From JBNJDJ01 sp051744845 (GTDB lineage Bacteria > Bacillota > Clostridia > Peptostreptococcales > Acidaminobacteraceae), in NCBI GenBank assembly GCA_051744845.1, contig JBNJDJ010000022.1, positions 1 to 28,675 on the forward strand: a stretch of 28,675 nucleotides of DNA, read 5' to 3'. Each line of letters begins with the position of its first letter. The stretch's first letter is position 1. Below, one piece after another: positions 1 through 8,349 of this stretch. The notes under the pieces are model-generated. The model saw only the letters and a program-made list of their open reading frames with translations, made no database searches and had not been told where the DNA came from. The translations under genes were made by a program, and so were the position numbers.

Positions 1-651
1 ATCTTTACCATCTTCTAAATTTTCATAAAGGCTATAACTTATTTCCATTATATGTTCTAATGCATGACTTGACTTTTTTAAATAAAATAACTCACTATTC
101 AAACCAGCATTTATCAATATTAATTCATAAAATTTTTCTTTACGCGTTTTCTTTTTACTTTGATTAATAAAATAAAGAATTATTGCAACAATTGTAGTTC
201 TTAATATTGCCACTAAAATAATAGCTAATATAATTACTTTTATTTCTTTATAACTATTAATTCTAACAATTATTTCGGCAATATTAGAAAATGAATCAAT
301 CATAATTAAAAATAATAAATAAAAAAAGTTTTCTTTAACTCTTTTTCTTAAATTTATAAGATAAAATAAAATACCAAATACTAAGTAATAAAAAAATGAA
401 GGAAATTCTAATAAAAAAGCTTGATTAAATGTTATAGCGAAAAGATTTGGTAGTATCCTGAAAATAACAATAAATATACCTGATGTAACTGACATTAATA
501 TAGGATTTATATCATCAAAATAAACTAATACAAAACCTAAAACTATAACACCTAGTGAAAATTTAAATTGCATATGAAATGGATAAAAATATATCTGGCC
601 TAAAATTGCAACCATTATCGAAAAAAGAACTATTTCTTTAATTTTTTTCAT
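1..651 (-). CDS. Membrane sensor histidine kinase, N-terminal part (runs off the left edge)
   Basis: An open frame begins with ATG at 651-649 and reads without a stop to the window edge (217 codons visible). An AAGGAG-type ribosome site lies just upstream. Residues about 1-165 are very hydrophobic with roughly five or six membrane spans. A basic stretch (QSKKKTRKEK) follows, then a helical segment ending in SSHALEHIMEISYSLYENL. In clostridial sensor kinases of this general layout such a segment precedes the GHKL ATPase domain, which would lie outside the window. No phosphorylatable histidine motif can be confirmed in the visible part. The kinase call is therefore an inference from the membrane topology and the C-terminal helix; another integral membrane sensor is possible. 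Confidence 0.55.
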   Translation of the reverse strand, partial: MKKIKEIVLFSIMVAILGQIYFYPFHMQFKFSLGVIVLGFVLVYFDDINPILMSVTSGIFIVIFRILPNLFAITFNQAFLLEFPSFFYYLVFGILFYLINLRKRVKENFFYLLFLIMIDSFSNIAEIIVRINSYKEIKVIILAIILVAILRTTIVAIILYFINQSKKKTRKEKFYELILINAGLNSELFYLKKSSHALEHIMEISYSLYENLEDGKD

Positions 652-700
652 AATTTTCTCCTTAAGATGATTGTATCATTTTTAAAAAAAGTTTTAAAGT

Positions 701-730
701 AAAAATCACTACTTTTAAATAGTGATTTTT
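701..730 (-). terminator. Rho-independent terminator of the SBP-GGDEF gene
   Basis: An 11-bp perfect inverted repeat (701-711 with 720-730, AAAAATCACTA/TAGTGATTTTT) with an 8-nt loop lies directly after the stop codon of the minus-strand cyclase. On the minus strand the stem ends in a T-run. It separates the cyclase from the kinase gene starting at 651. Confidence 0.75.
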
Positions 731-735
731 AACAT

Positions 736-2844
736 CTATAAATTTTTGGTTTTGCTTTTATCTTTATACATAGCCTTATCTGCTCTAGCAAAAATACTAT
801 TAATTGGTTCATTTTTATTTTTTCTTATAGCAAAACCTATGCCAAAAGAAAAACCTTGTAAGGTTATATCACCAAATGAAATTTTAGTTTTTTTAGATAT
901 TTTTGTGCTTTTATCAATTAAAAGATTTAACTTTTTCTTAGATATATCTTTAGTAATAAACAAAAATTCATCTCCGCCAAAACGAATATGTTCAAAGTTT
1001 TTAAAAACTTTTTGAAATGTTATTGCTGCTGTTTTTATTAATTCATCACCAATAAGATGACCATAAGTATCATTGATTTCTTTTAAATCATTTAAATCAA
1101 TAATTAAGAAACACAAATTCTCTTCATCATTTAAATCTTTAATATGATTATTAAAAAAACTTCTATTTTTCAAACCTGTTAAAGCATCTTTATACATCAT
1201 TTTTTGTTTCTCTTTTAAAAGTTTTGATTTTGCTCTTTGATTAACTAATCTATTAAATAGATAAAATAATAAATAAACCAAAAAAATTAAAAAAACTATT
1301 AATAAAACTATAAATGCTCTTTGATTTTTTACTTTTATAGGTTCTGAATGTGGTATAGAATTAAGACCTTTACTTTCTAACTTTTTATAATCAATAATTT
1401 TTAAAGCCTTATCAATTAGTGATACTAAGGCCTTATTACCTTTTGGAATAGCATAATATAAAGCTGAAGAAACTGTGGTTACACCTTTCTTTTTAATATT
1501 TTTATAACTATATAAATCAATATAATAATTTCCTACTAATCTATTTTCAATAATATAGTCTACTTCATTATTTGATAAAAGTCTAAGTGATTCTTTTATA
1601 CTACTAGTAGTTATAATTTTAGGATCTCTCAAATTCTTTTTAAGATAATCTTCATGCCAGTATTCTTTTATTACTGCAACTTTTTTATTTTCTAATTGAT
1701 AAACAGAATTTATATTTTTAGAGTTCCCATTTCCATAAATAATATCTCTTTCTTTATAAAAAGGCCTTGGGAAATCAAAGTGTTTTTCTCTTTTATCAGT
1801 TTTGGCTAAAATCAAAAGATCTATTTTACCTTCTAAAGCTTTTTCATATAAAGAATGAAAATCATCTACTACTACTTTAGTTTCAAAATTAATTAATTTT
1901 GAAATATAATTAAATATTTTTCCACTTACACCTAACAATTTACCATCTTTATATAACTCAAATGGAAGATAATTTTTTAATACTCCAACTGTTATTTTTT
2001 TATTATTCTCTAAATATTTTTTTTCTTCTTTAGTCAAACATAAAATTTTACGATTAAAAATAAGTTCTGCATCATCTTTTGATTGTTCAATTTCTTTTTT
2101 TATATTAGGCTGTTTTAAAACTTCTTTTATAATGTCAATCAAAATTTTATTTTCTTTTAAAGCAGCTATATTTAAATTAGAAGTTATACCATCTAGTTGA
2201 GTCATTAACTTTATATCTTCATAGTCATAAAGAAATTTATAAGCCATTATACCACCCGAAGTAATAAAACCATCAATTTTTTTATTACTAAGTTTTTTAA
2301 AAAGTTGATTTTGTGAAACATATATTTTTTGTTTATAATCCAAATTATTATACTCTTTTTTAAAAATATCAATAATCATATCAGATTTTGTAAATCCAAG
2401 TATTTTATTTTCAAAATCTCCAATAGTTAATAAATTAGATTCTTTATTAATAAAAATGGCATAAGGAATTTTATCTAAAGGTTGAGTAAATATCATTTTT
2501 TCTTCTCGTTTTTTAGTTTTATTAGCTCCAAATAATAAATCAATTTCTCCTGTTAAGAAAGAATTATATACATCATCCCACGAAGGAAAAACTTTTAATT
2601 TAAATTCTAGATTAGTATTACTTTTAAGAATTTTAACAAGATCTAGCATATATCCATAGGTTTTATTTTCATAATTAAAATAATCTTTACCTGACATTGG
2701 ATAAAGACCTATAGTATAAACTTTATCTTGATTTTTATTAATATAATCTTTTTGAACATTATCAAATAAACCTTTTTCTCCATAAGAAGGTTTTATAAAT
2801 ATTAATATTATTAAAAATAAAACAATTGTTTTTTTAAAGTTCAT
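736..2844 (-). CDS. Diguanylate cyclase with two periplasmic solute-binding-protein domains
   Basis: A 702-residue protein predicted to make cyclic di-GMP from two GTP in response to an extracytoplasmic ligand. Residues 1-22 form a signal/anchor segment. Two tandem SBP_bac_3-type domains follow at about 35-265 and 278-505 (the second begins ITVGVLKNYLPFELYKDGKLLG). A membrane span lies at about 515-540, a short coiled linker next, and a GGDEF domain at about 558-700. The catalytic GGDEF motif is intact at residues 623-627 (RFGGDEF), and the substrate motif LTGLKNRSFF is present. The RxxD inhibitory site expected just upstream is absent (KNFE-type sequence there). The gene is monocistronic by appearance: terminator at 701-730, and no neighbour upstream on the same strand. 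The ligand is unknown; tandem domains of this family often bind amino acids or similar small molecules. Confidence 0.9.
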   Translation of the reverse strand: MNFKKTIVLFLIILIFIKPSYGEKGLFDNVQKDYINKNQDKVYTIGLYPMSGKDYFNYENKTYGYMLDLVKILKSNTNLEFKLKVFPSWDDVYNSFLTGEIDLLFGANKTKKREEKMIFTQPLDKIPYAIFINKESNLLTIGDFENKILGFTKSDMIIDIFKKEYNNLDYKQKIYVSQNQLFKKLSNKKIDGFITSGGIMAYKFLYDYEDIKLMTQLDGITSNLNIAALKENKILIDIIKEVLKQPNIKKEIEQSKDDAELIFNRKILCLTKEEKKYLENNKKITVGVLKNYLPFELYKDGKLLGVSGKIFNYISKLINFETKVVVDDFHSLYEKALEGKIDLLILAKTDKREKHFDFPRPFYKERDIIYGNGNSKNINSVYQLENKKVAVIKEYWHEDYLKKNLRDPKIITTSSIKESLRLLSNNEVDYIIENRLVGNYYIDLYSYKNIKKKGVTTVSSALYYAIPKGNKALVSLIDKALKIIDYKKLESKGLNSIPHSEPIKVKNQRAFIVLLIVFLIFLVYLLFYLFNRLVNQRAKSKLLKEKQKMMYKDALTGLKNRSFFNNHIKDLNDEENLCFLIIDLNDLKEINDTYGHLIGDELIKTAAITFQKVFKNFEHIRFGGDEFLFITKDISKKKLNLLIDKSTKISKKTKISFGDITLQGFSFGIGFAIRKNKNEPINSIFARADKAMYKDKSKTKNL

Positions 2845-3257
2845 AAAATCACCACTTAATTAAACTAATTTTATCATAATATTTTAAAAAATAATAGTAA
2901 GCTTTTAAATATTATATGAAGTTCGTAATGATATTCAAAATGAAATTTACAACAAGAATATCAATAATTAAAAAAATATAACCATTAAGTAAATATTAAT
3001 GAAAATATATATATCAATAAGTAAATCAATTTATTAAATAAATAATCCAATGAATTTATAATTCTTTATTCAATAATATTTTTTAACTAGTCTATTTCTA
3101 ATGATAGAATGGAAAAATTTTAACATTTGAAATAAAGTTCACAAGTATTAAGAATATAAATTTATCTTTTATCTACTTTTAAGATTTATTTGTTATTATT
3201 AATATGCAATAGCAAGTTTATTAGGTTGCTAAATTTATAATTAATGAAAGGAATTAT
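2845..3257. other. AT-rich intergenic region, no gene recognised
   Basis: About 410 nt between the start of the SBP-GGDEF gene (minus) and the GNAT pseudogene (plus). It must hold the promoters of both, but no strong -35/-10 pair stands out. A TATGAT/ATAAAAT-like -10 lies about 20-30 nt before the cyclase start. Short open frames here have no ribosome site and resemble nothing I recognise. Confidence 0.5.
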
Positions 3258-3665
3258 ATGAGAATAGATAAAGGAAATTATTTTATAACTGATAGCAAAG
3301 AAAAAATAGATATTGATTTTGTTGTTAATTCTCTAAATAAAACATATTAGGCAAAAAACATAAAAAAGAAAAGTAATAAAAAAATCAATTAAAAACTCTA
3401 TTTTTATATCTCTATTTAAAAATAAAACTCAAATAGGTTTTGCAAGAATAGTTACTGATAAATCTCTTTTTGCTTGGATTGCAGATGTTTTTATTAATAA
3501 AAATTATAGAAAAAAGGATTAGGAAAATGGTTAGTTAAATCAACATCAAATCATCCTGATATAAAAGATATATCTGTACAACTTTTAAAGACAAAAGATG
3601 CTCATGGGTTATATAAAAAAATTGGTTTTAATAAAACCGATTATTTAGTTAAAAGAAAGGTTTGA
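3258..3665 (+). pseudogene. Decayed GNAT-family N-acetyltransferase
   Basis: Reading across three frames reconstructs a small acetyltransferase: an N-terminal part (YFITDSKEKIDIDFV), a middle part (TQIGFARIVTDKSLFAWIADVF) and a C-terminal part (GLGKWLVKSTSNHP, then HGLYKKIGFNKTDYLVKRKV). This matches the GNAT acetyl-CoA-binding pattern (RxxGxG-like, then LYxxxGF). Three lesions are visible. An in-frame TAG at 3348-3350 sits where TGG (Trp in TYWAKN) is usual. A frameshift lies between about 3351 and 3370. A one-base loss in the A-run near 3508-3516 breaks the RKKGLG motif. The ATG at 3258 still has a GAAAGGA ribosome site. It is surely non-functional if the sequence is right. Confidence 0.85.
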
Positions 3666-3830
3666 TTAAAATTTTAAAAATAAAAATATTATTTATAAAA
3701 AGATGACGAATATCAGATTTATCTGATTTTATGAATATACTAAAGATATAAAAGTAAGGTCTAATACTAGTTGAAAACATCATAGATTATAAAAACAACT
3801 AAGTTTTTATTTTAAAGGAGTTGTAATTTG

Positions 3831-4529
3831 ATGAAAAAGAAATTAATAGTTATTTTTAGTATTGTAATAATTATTCCTATAATTATTATCGGTGTTTTTA
3901 CTAAAAATACCGCAATTAATTTATTAGATAAAAAACTTAAAGAAAATACTCAAAATATGACTCATCAAATAGTCGACGAGTATGATAAATATTTTGAAAG
4001 TTATAATAAAAGTCTTATTATGCTTAGCAATAAAAACATTACCAAAAAATGTGAAAACGTTTCCAAAAATGCGTTAATTAAAACGTTAAATAATTATCTC
4101 AAAGGTTTTAATAATTTATCTAAAGCATACATTGGAACTGAAAAAGGCAAACTATTCATTATGCCTAATAAAGATTTACCTGAAAATTTTAATCATAAAA
4201 AAAGATTATGGTACAAATTAGCTAAGGAAACAAAAAAACCAGTATGGACTTCCCCGTATATTGATGCATCATCAAACAAATATGTTGTAACTGGCGCTAT
4301 ATCAATTCATTTAAAAAATAAATTTGTAGGGGTAATAGGTCTAGATATTTATCTTGAAAATTTATCTAAAGATTTATTAAATAAAAATATTGGAAAAGAT
4401 GGCTATCCTGTATTATTAGATAAAGAAAGAAAAATCATTTTTCATCCAAATGAAATGTTAATTAATAAGAATATGCCTATTAAAAAAATTAATGAAGCTA
4501 TTAATAGTTCTAATGAAGGTAGTGTCTAT
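3831..4529 (+). CDS. dCache diguanylate cyclase, 5' exon (sensor part)
   Basis: The first 233 codons of a membrane diguanylate cyclase interrupted by a group II intron. The ATG at 3831 is preferred over the in-frame TTG at 3828 because the related chemoreceptor at 11348 starts MKKQL; AAAGGAG at 3814-3820 is the ribosome site. One membrane span (about residues 5-27) is followed by an extracellular dCache domain. The R-x-W-Y motif (KKRLWYKLAKE) and GVIGLD match the chemoreceptor and are part of the pattern seen in amino-acid-binding dCache sensors. Without splicing, translation runs six codons into the intron and stops at TGA 4548-4550, giving only a membrane-anchored sensor. With intron removal it joins 7168-7827 in frame to make 452 residues. 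Confidence 0.8.
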
Positions 4530-5235
4530 GCGCGACATGTTGCAATTTGAAAAGAATTGCCTAAACTTAATAATTTAGAACTAAATGATCGACAAATCAA
4601 ATGAAGAGTTAACGCTCGGAAGGGTTTGGTATAATACTCCGAATTGCATTAGTTTAATTAGGGAAGCTTTTGTAATAAGCTCGGTGAAGTCAGGTGACAG
4701 TTACCGAAAATTAAGAAACAATCGAAATCGCTCTAGAGGTAGAGTGTGTAAGCCATAGCCTGGTACTCTATAAAATATCTATGGTAAGAATGAATTCATT
4801 AAGGATTCTGACAAAAATGTGAATGTACGGGTCTAAAACATCAATGGTCAGAAATGATTATAACAGCAAAGTCTGTTGTTAGTAAGGTTAAGTAAGATTC
4901 CGGACTATGAAAGACCTTGGTTATTAAAAAGGATAACCCAAGCTAACAGACTCAAAGCATTACCTACGGATACATGAAAAGATAGATCATTTGGAACGTG
5001 ATAAGCCAATGACATGAAGGGCTTAATCCCTATGAAGTGGAGTGATGGAAAGGTGTTTAAGAGCTATAACATCACGTTATATTGGTGAAAGTAGAGGTAT
5101 AGTACCGAAGAAACCTTGATAATAAGAGGTGGAGGGATAGCCTCAAGTCAAAAGAAAATGATTAAATAAATTGCTATTTGCATAAGGTTCTGGTGAGACT
5201 AAGAGAGTTGAAACTTAGTAAGGAGTAAACGACTT
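4530..5235 (+). ncRNA. Group II intron ribozyme domains I-III and the 5' part of IV
   Basis: About 700 nt with noticeably higher GC content and more short inverted repeats than the surrounding DNA, and with no sensible reading frame. This is as expected for the folded catalytic RNA of the intron. The segment ends at the AAGGAG ribosome site (5220-5225) that serves the intron-encoded protein. Individual subdomains were not assigned. Confidence 0.7.
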
Positions 5236-7074
5236 ATGCACGGGAAAAACGAAGTAAATAAGAAAGGTATTTTAAGAAATAACGAGTACTATCAAATGCA
5301 AGAAACATTCGATGATTTATATAAGAAAAGTGAAAACAACGCTAATTTTAAAGATTTAATGTCAATAATTACATCTAGTAAAAACATCCGATTAGCTTTT
5401 AGAAATTTAAAAACTAATAAAGGAAGTCAAACTCCTGGGGTTGATGGTAAAACAATTGAAGATTTAAAAGCTCTAACAACCGAAGAACTTATTAATTTAG
5501 TTAATAAAAGACTCAGTTTATATAATCCACATATGATTAGAAGAGTATTTATAGAAAAGAAAAATGGTAAAATGAGACCACTTGGTATACCAACCATAGA
5601 AGATCGTTTAATACAGCAATGTATAAAACAGGTCTTAGAACCAATCTGTGAAGTGAAATTTCACAACCACAGCTATGGTTTTAGACCAAATAGAAGTGCA
5701 CACCATGCAATAGCAAGAGTAAGTAGTTTGATAAACCTAACCAAATTGAACTATGCGGTAAGCATAGATATTAAGGGCTTTTTTGATAACGTAAGTCATT
5801 CAAAGCTAATAAAACAACTTTGGACCTTGGGCATTCATGATAAAAACCTTTTATCAATTCTAAAAAAGTCACTTTCTTCAGAAATTAAAGGAGAAGGCAT
5901 TCCTAATAAAGGAACGATTCAAGGCGGTTTGATTTCTCCATTACTTGCTAATGTTGTACTCAATGAACTCGACTGGTGGTTAAGTGATCAATTTGAAACA
6001 TTTTCTACTGAATATGAATACTCAAATAACAACAACAAAATTACAGCAATTAAAAAACGCAGTAATTTAAAGCGATTCTACATTGTCCGCTATGCGGACG
6101 ATGTAACATTAATGTGTGAAGATTACGAAACAGCTTGTAAAATCAAAATTGCAACAACTAAATGGTTAAATGAAAGACTTAAACTTGAAGTAAGCAAAAG
6201 TAAAACAAAAATCACTAATCTTAGAACAAATTACATGAAATTTCTTGGATTCAGACTAAAAACTTTTAAAAAGGGGCATAAATATGTATGTAAATCAAAA
6301 ATGTCCATTAAGGCTTTTAATAAAGCAGTTAAGAAACTCAAATCTCAAGTAATAAGGGTTAGGCGAACTAATTCAGCGAAAGAAGTGAACAAACTTAATT
6401 CGATGATTCTAGGACTCCATAACTATTATAGAGTAGCAACACGAGTTAATTTAGATTTTAATTTGATAGCTTTTTTAGTTAACAAAACCTTAGAAAACCG
6501 ATTGAAGTCAATCCTAAATAAACAAGGAAAGACTTCAAAAACTTTTGATAAACTTTATGGAAAATACAACTACAAAGCTTATAGTGTATGCAAGATCAGA
6601 TTATTTCCCATTGGAGGCATAAAGTTTAGCATCCCATATGGTTTTACTCAGAACACTTGTAATTACAAATCAAGTGAAAGAGCTAAAATACATACTGAAT
6701 TACAAAGTGTTAATTCAAATATGTTTAAATATATGCTTGCTAATCCTATTAGAGGTCAAACCATTGAATTTAATGACAATATATTATCTAAAATGGCTGG
6801 ACAACAAGGTCGTTGTTTTATTACAAATAAAGACCTACAAATAGGTGAATTAAAATGTACACATAAGAAACCTTTAGAATTAGGTGGAACTGATAATTAT
6901 AATAACATTATAATAGTTACAGCAGATGTTTACAAATTAATTTATGAAGAAAATGAACGAAATCAACTGATATACATGAAAAGAATTGGAGAAAGTATTA
7001 GAAATAAGATTGCACTCAAGAGACTTAACAAGCTGCGTAAACTAATCGGAAATAGTAAAATTATGAAAATCTAA
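5236..7074 (+). CDS. ltrA: Group II intron reverse transcriptase/maturase (with degenerate HNH domain)
   Basis: A 612-residue intron-encoded protein that binds the intron RNA, helps it splice and copies it into DNA at target sites. The RT fingers/palm include RPLGIPTIEDRLIQQ, the catalytic Asp at 178 (SIDIKGFFDNV), GTIQGGLISPLLAN and the YADD box at residues 286-289. A maturase (X/thumb) region follows at about 330-480 (FLGFRLK, then PIGGIKFSIP). A C-terminal HNH-type segment lies at about 515-575 (GQQGRCFITN, then KKPLELGGTDNYNN). The usual HNH histidines appear changed: the expected CHHK reads C541-T542-H543-K, and the expected VHxLIH reads Y566 and Y570. Splicing activity looks intact; DNA endonuclease activity is doubtful. 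AAGGAG at 5220-5225 supports the start. The symbol is a generic family name. Confidence 0.93.
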   Translation: MHGKNEVNKKGILRNNEYYQMQETFDDLYKKSENNANFKDLMSIITSSKNIRLAFRNLKTNKGSQTPGVDGKTIEDLKALTTEELINLVNKRLSLYNPHMIRRVFIEKKNGKMRPLGIPTIEDRLIQQCIKQVLEPICEVKFHNHSYGFRPNRSAHHAIARVSSLINLTKLNYAVSIDIKGFFDNVSHSKLIKQLWTLGIHDKNLLSILKKSLSSEIKGEGIPNKGTIQGGLISPLLANVVLNELDWWLSDQFETFSTEYEYSNNNNKITAIKKRSNLKRFYIVRYADDVTLMCEDYETACKIKIATTKWLNERLKLEVSKSKTKITNLRTNYMKFLGFRLKTFKKGHKYVCKSKMSIKAFNKAVKKLKSQVIRVRRTNSAKEVNKLNSMILGLHNYYRVATRVNLDFNLIAFLVNKTLENRLKSILNKQGKTSKTFDKLYGKYNYKAYSVCKIRLFPIGGIKFSIPYGFTQNTCNYKSSERAKIHTELQSVNSNMFKYMLANPIRGQTIEFNDNILSKMAGQQGRCFITNKDLQIGELKCTHKKPLELGGTDNYNNIIIVTADVYKLIYEENERNQLIYMKRIGESIRNKIALKRLNKLRKLIGNSKIMKI

Positions 7075-7084
7075 CTTTGATGGA

Positions 7085-7118
7085 ACGCCGTATGAGGTTA
7101 AAGTCTCACGTACGGTGT
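7085..7118 (+). ncRNA. Group II intron domain V
   Basis: A 34-nt hairpin of the most conserved intron domain. The strands ACGCCGTATGAGG and CTCACGTACGGTGT pair around a TTAAAG-type loop, with the usual two-nucleotide bulge on the 3' strand. The catalytic triad position reads CGC. Domain VI follows immediately, with GTTAGG (7121-7126) opposite CCTATTAAC. Confidence 0.85.
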
Positions 7119-7167
7119 GGGTTAGGGGAAAATCTGGAGATTACTTCAAAGGATTACCTATTAACAT

Positions 7168-7827
7168 TATACATATAATAATAAACAAAAATATTTGCAT
7201 TTTAAAAAAATGGATTCTACAGGTTGGACTATAATTGGGAATCAATCACAAACAGAAATAATAAATGCAAAAAATAATCTAAATAAAGCTATTTTAATAG
7301 TCGGATTTTTATCTATATTAGTAGCTATTAGCCTAGGAATATTTTTAACAAAATATAAAATTATAAAACCATTAGAAAAATTAAGTAATTATGATTTATT
7401 AACTGAAACACATTCTAGACATTTTCTAAATAATTGGCTAAAAAATGAATGTCAAGAATTAAAGTATATTGTAATGATAGATATTAATGATTTTAAAAGT
7501 ATAAATGATAAATTCGGTCATATGATTGGTGATAAAGTATTAGTATATTTTTCAAAAGTTTTAAAAAATAAAGTTAATAATGATGATTTAGTTATAAGAT
7601 TTGGCGGAGATGAATTTATATTAATTTTTAATAATCCAAATGTGCTTCATATAAATACAACTATGAAAAAGATAAATAAAGAAATAAGTAATCAAAATAA
7701 ATTTAGTTTTAAAATAAACTTTTCTTATGGAATCCAAAAATTAAAAGAAAAAAAAGAATTTTTTAGATCAATTGAAAAAGCTGATAAAAAGATGTATAAA
7801 ATGAAAAATACATCAAAAAGTTGTTAA
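7168..7827 (+). CDS. dCache diguanylate cyclase, 3' exon (membrane span and GGDEF)
   Basis: The second exon of the split cyclase. It reads YTYNNKQKYLHFKKMDSTGW, matching the chemoreceptor (KYIYFKKMETTGW) at the end of the dCache domain. A membrane span (KAILIVGFLSILVAISLGIF) and a short KPLEKLSNYDLLT linker follow, then a GGDEF domain. The GGDEF motif is intact at residues 379-383 of the spliced protein (RFGGDEF), with GHMIGDK also present. No RxxD inhibitory site is seen (NNDD there), and there is no full HAMP domain between the membrane and the GGDEF. The exon has no ATG or ribosome site of its own; a TTG at 7195 is unlikely to be used. Expression therefore should depend on intron splicing. 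Confidence 0.8.
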   Translation, partial: YTYNNKQKYLHFKKMDSTGWTIIGNQSQTEIINAKNNLNKAILIVGFLSILVAISLGIFLTKYKIIKPLEKLSNYDLLTETHSRHFLNNWLKNECQELKYIVMIDINDFKSINDKFGHMIGDKVLVYFSKVLKNKVNNDDLVIRFGGDEFILIFNNPNVLHINTTMKKINKEISNQNKFSFKINFSYGIQKLKEKKEFFRSIEKADKKMYKMKNTSKSC

Positions 7828-8349
7828 TTATAAATTGAATGAAAGATTTATCTATAATAAAAATAACAGCATTTAGACAGATAAAAATTATATTTCCTAT
7901 AGATCTAGATCAAAATTTGCAATTTAATGATATAAAATCAAGCCTTAAAACCAAATGGATTATAAAGAATAAATTAATTTTATATTCCCTTATAAAATTA
8001 AATAAATCCAATTATTAAATAAATTCAAGTCCATTTGGTTTTATATATATTTTCCTATTTAAAAAATCTATTTTCTTAATAATAAAATTAAGATTAGAAC
8101 TATATATTAAATAATAAGATCGCAAGATATTTTGAATAAAATAATTTGAAAAATATTACACCATCCCCTTTCAAAAAAATAAAAATACTTAATTTAATCA
8201 TGAAGCTATTAGTGATAGAACCAAATTACAAATAAGATATTAATTGAATAAAACTTCAATTAAATCTATAATTAATTTTAAAACCATCTGAATTTCATTT
8301 TTTTACACAAAAATAACTTTCCTAAAATATTTATGAAAGGAAAAATTAA
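7828..8349. other. AT-rich intergenic region with a long inverted repeat
   Basis: About 520 nt between the split cyclase and the OmpR-type regulator. It contains a 14-bp perfect inverted repeat (7946-7959 and 8030-8043) and a shorter 8-bp one (TAATTGAA 8241-8248, TTCAATTA 8255-8262). A 59-codon open frame at 7839-8018 has no ribosome site and is probably chance. No tRNA or riboswitch was recognised. Confidence 0.5.
7946..8043. repeat. Perfect 14-bp inverted repeat flanking about 70 nt
   Basis: TAAAACCAAATGGA at 7946-7959 is the exact reverse complement of 8030-8043, with a G-U and one A-U pair extending inward. It may be a long terminator-like stem for the cyclase mRNA, or the ends of a tiny degenerate element. 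No target-site duplication was seen. Confidence 0.7.

Larger units (their letters stand above)
4530..7167 (+). mobile_element. Group II intron with internal reverse transcriptase, inserted in sense in a cyclase gene
   Basis: A 2638-nt element with non-coding ribozyme sequence at 4530-5235, a reverse transcriptase reading frame at 5236-7074, and the terminal domains at 7075-7167. The 5' end reads GCGCGACATG, close to the GUGYG consensus but with C at position 2. Domain V is recognisable at 7085-7118 and domain VI at 7119-7167. The 3' end reads CCTATTAACAT. The boundaries were set by three things together: the intron end motifs, comparison with the paralogous chemoreceptor, and the requirement that the exons join in frame. 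A7160, eight nucleotides from the 3' end, is a candidate branch-point adenosine. The intron resembles the chloroplast-like (CL) bacterial class. I could not find a perfect EBS1 partner for the exon bases GTCTAT; ATAGCC at 4755-4760 pairs at five of six positions. Confidence 0.85.

Noticed and set aside
722..1015. 97-codon plus-strand open frame
   Set aside because: It is an antisense shadow of the GGDEF coding sequence, and has no ribosome site.
7195..7827. Separate GGDEF gene starting with TTG at 7195
   Set aside because: No ribosome site, the reading frame extends back to the intron end at 7168, and the sequence is the continuation of the dCache domain. Treated as the 3' exon.
7839..8018. 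59-codon open frame after the cyclase
   Set aside because: No ribosome site, low-complexity composition, and it partly overlaps the inverted repeat.
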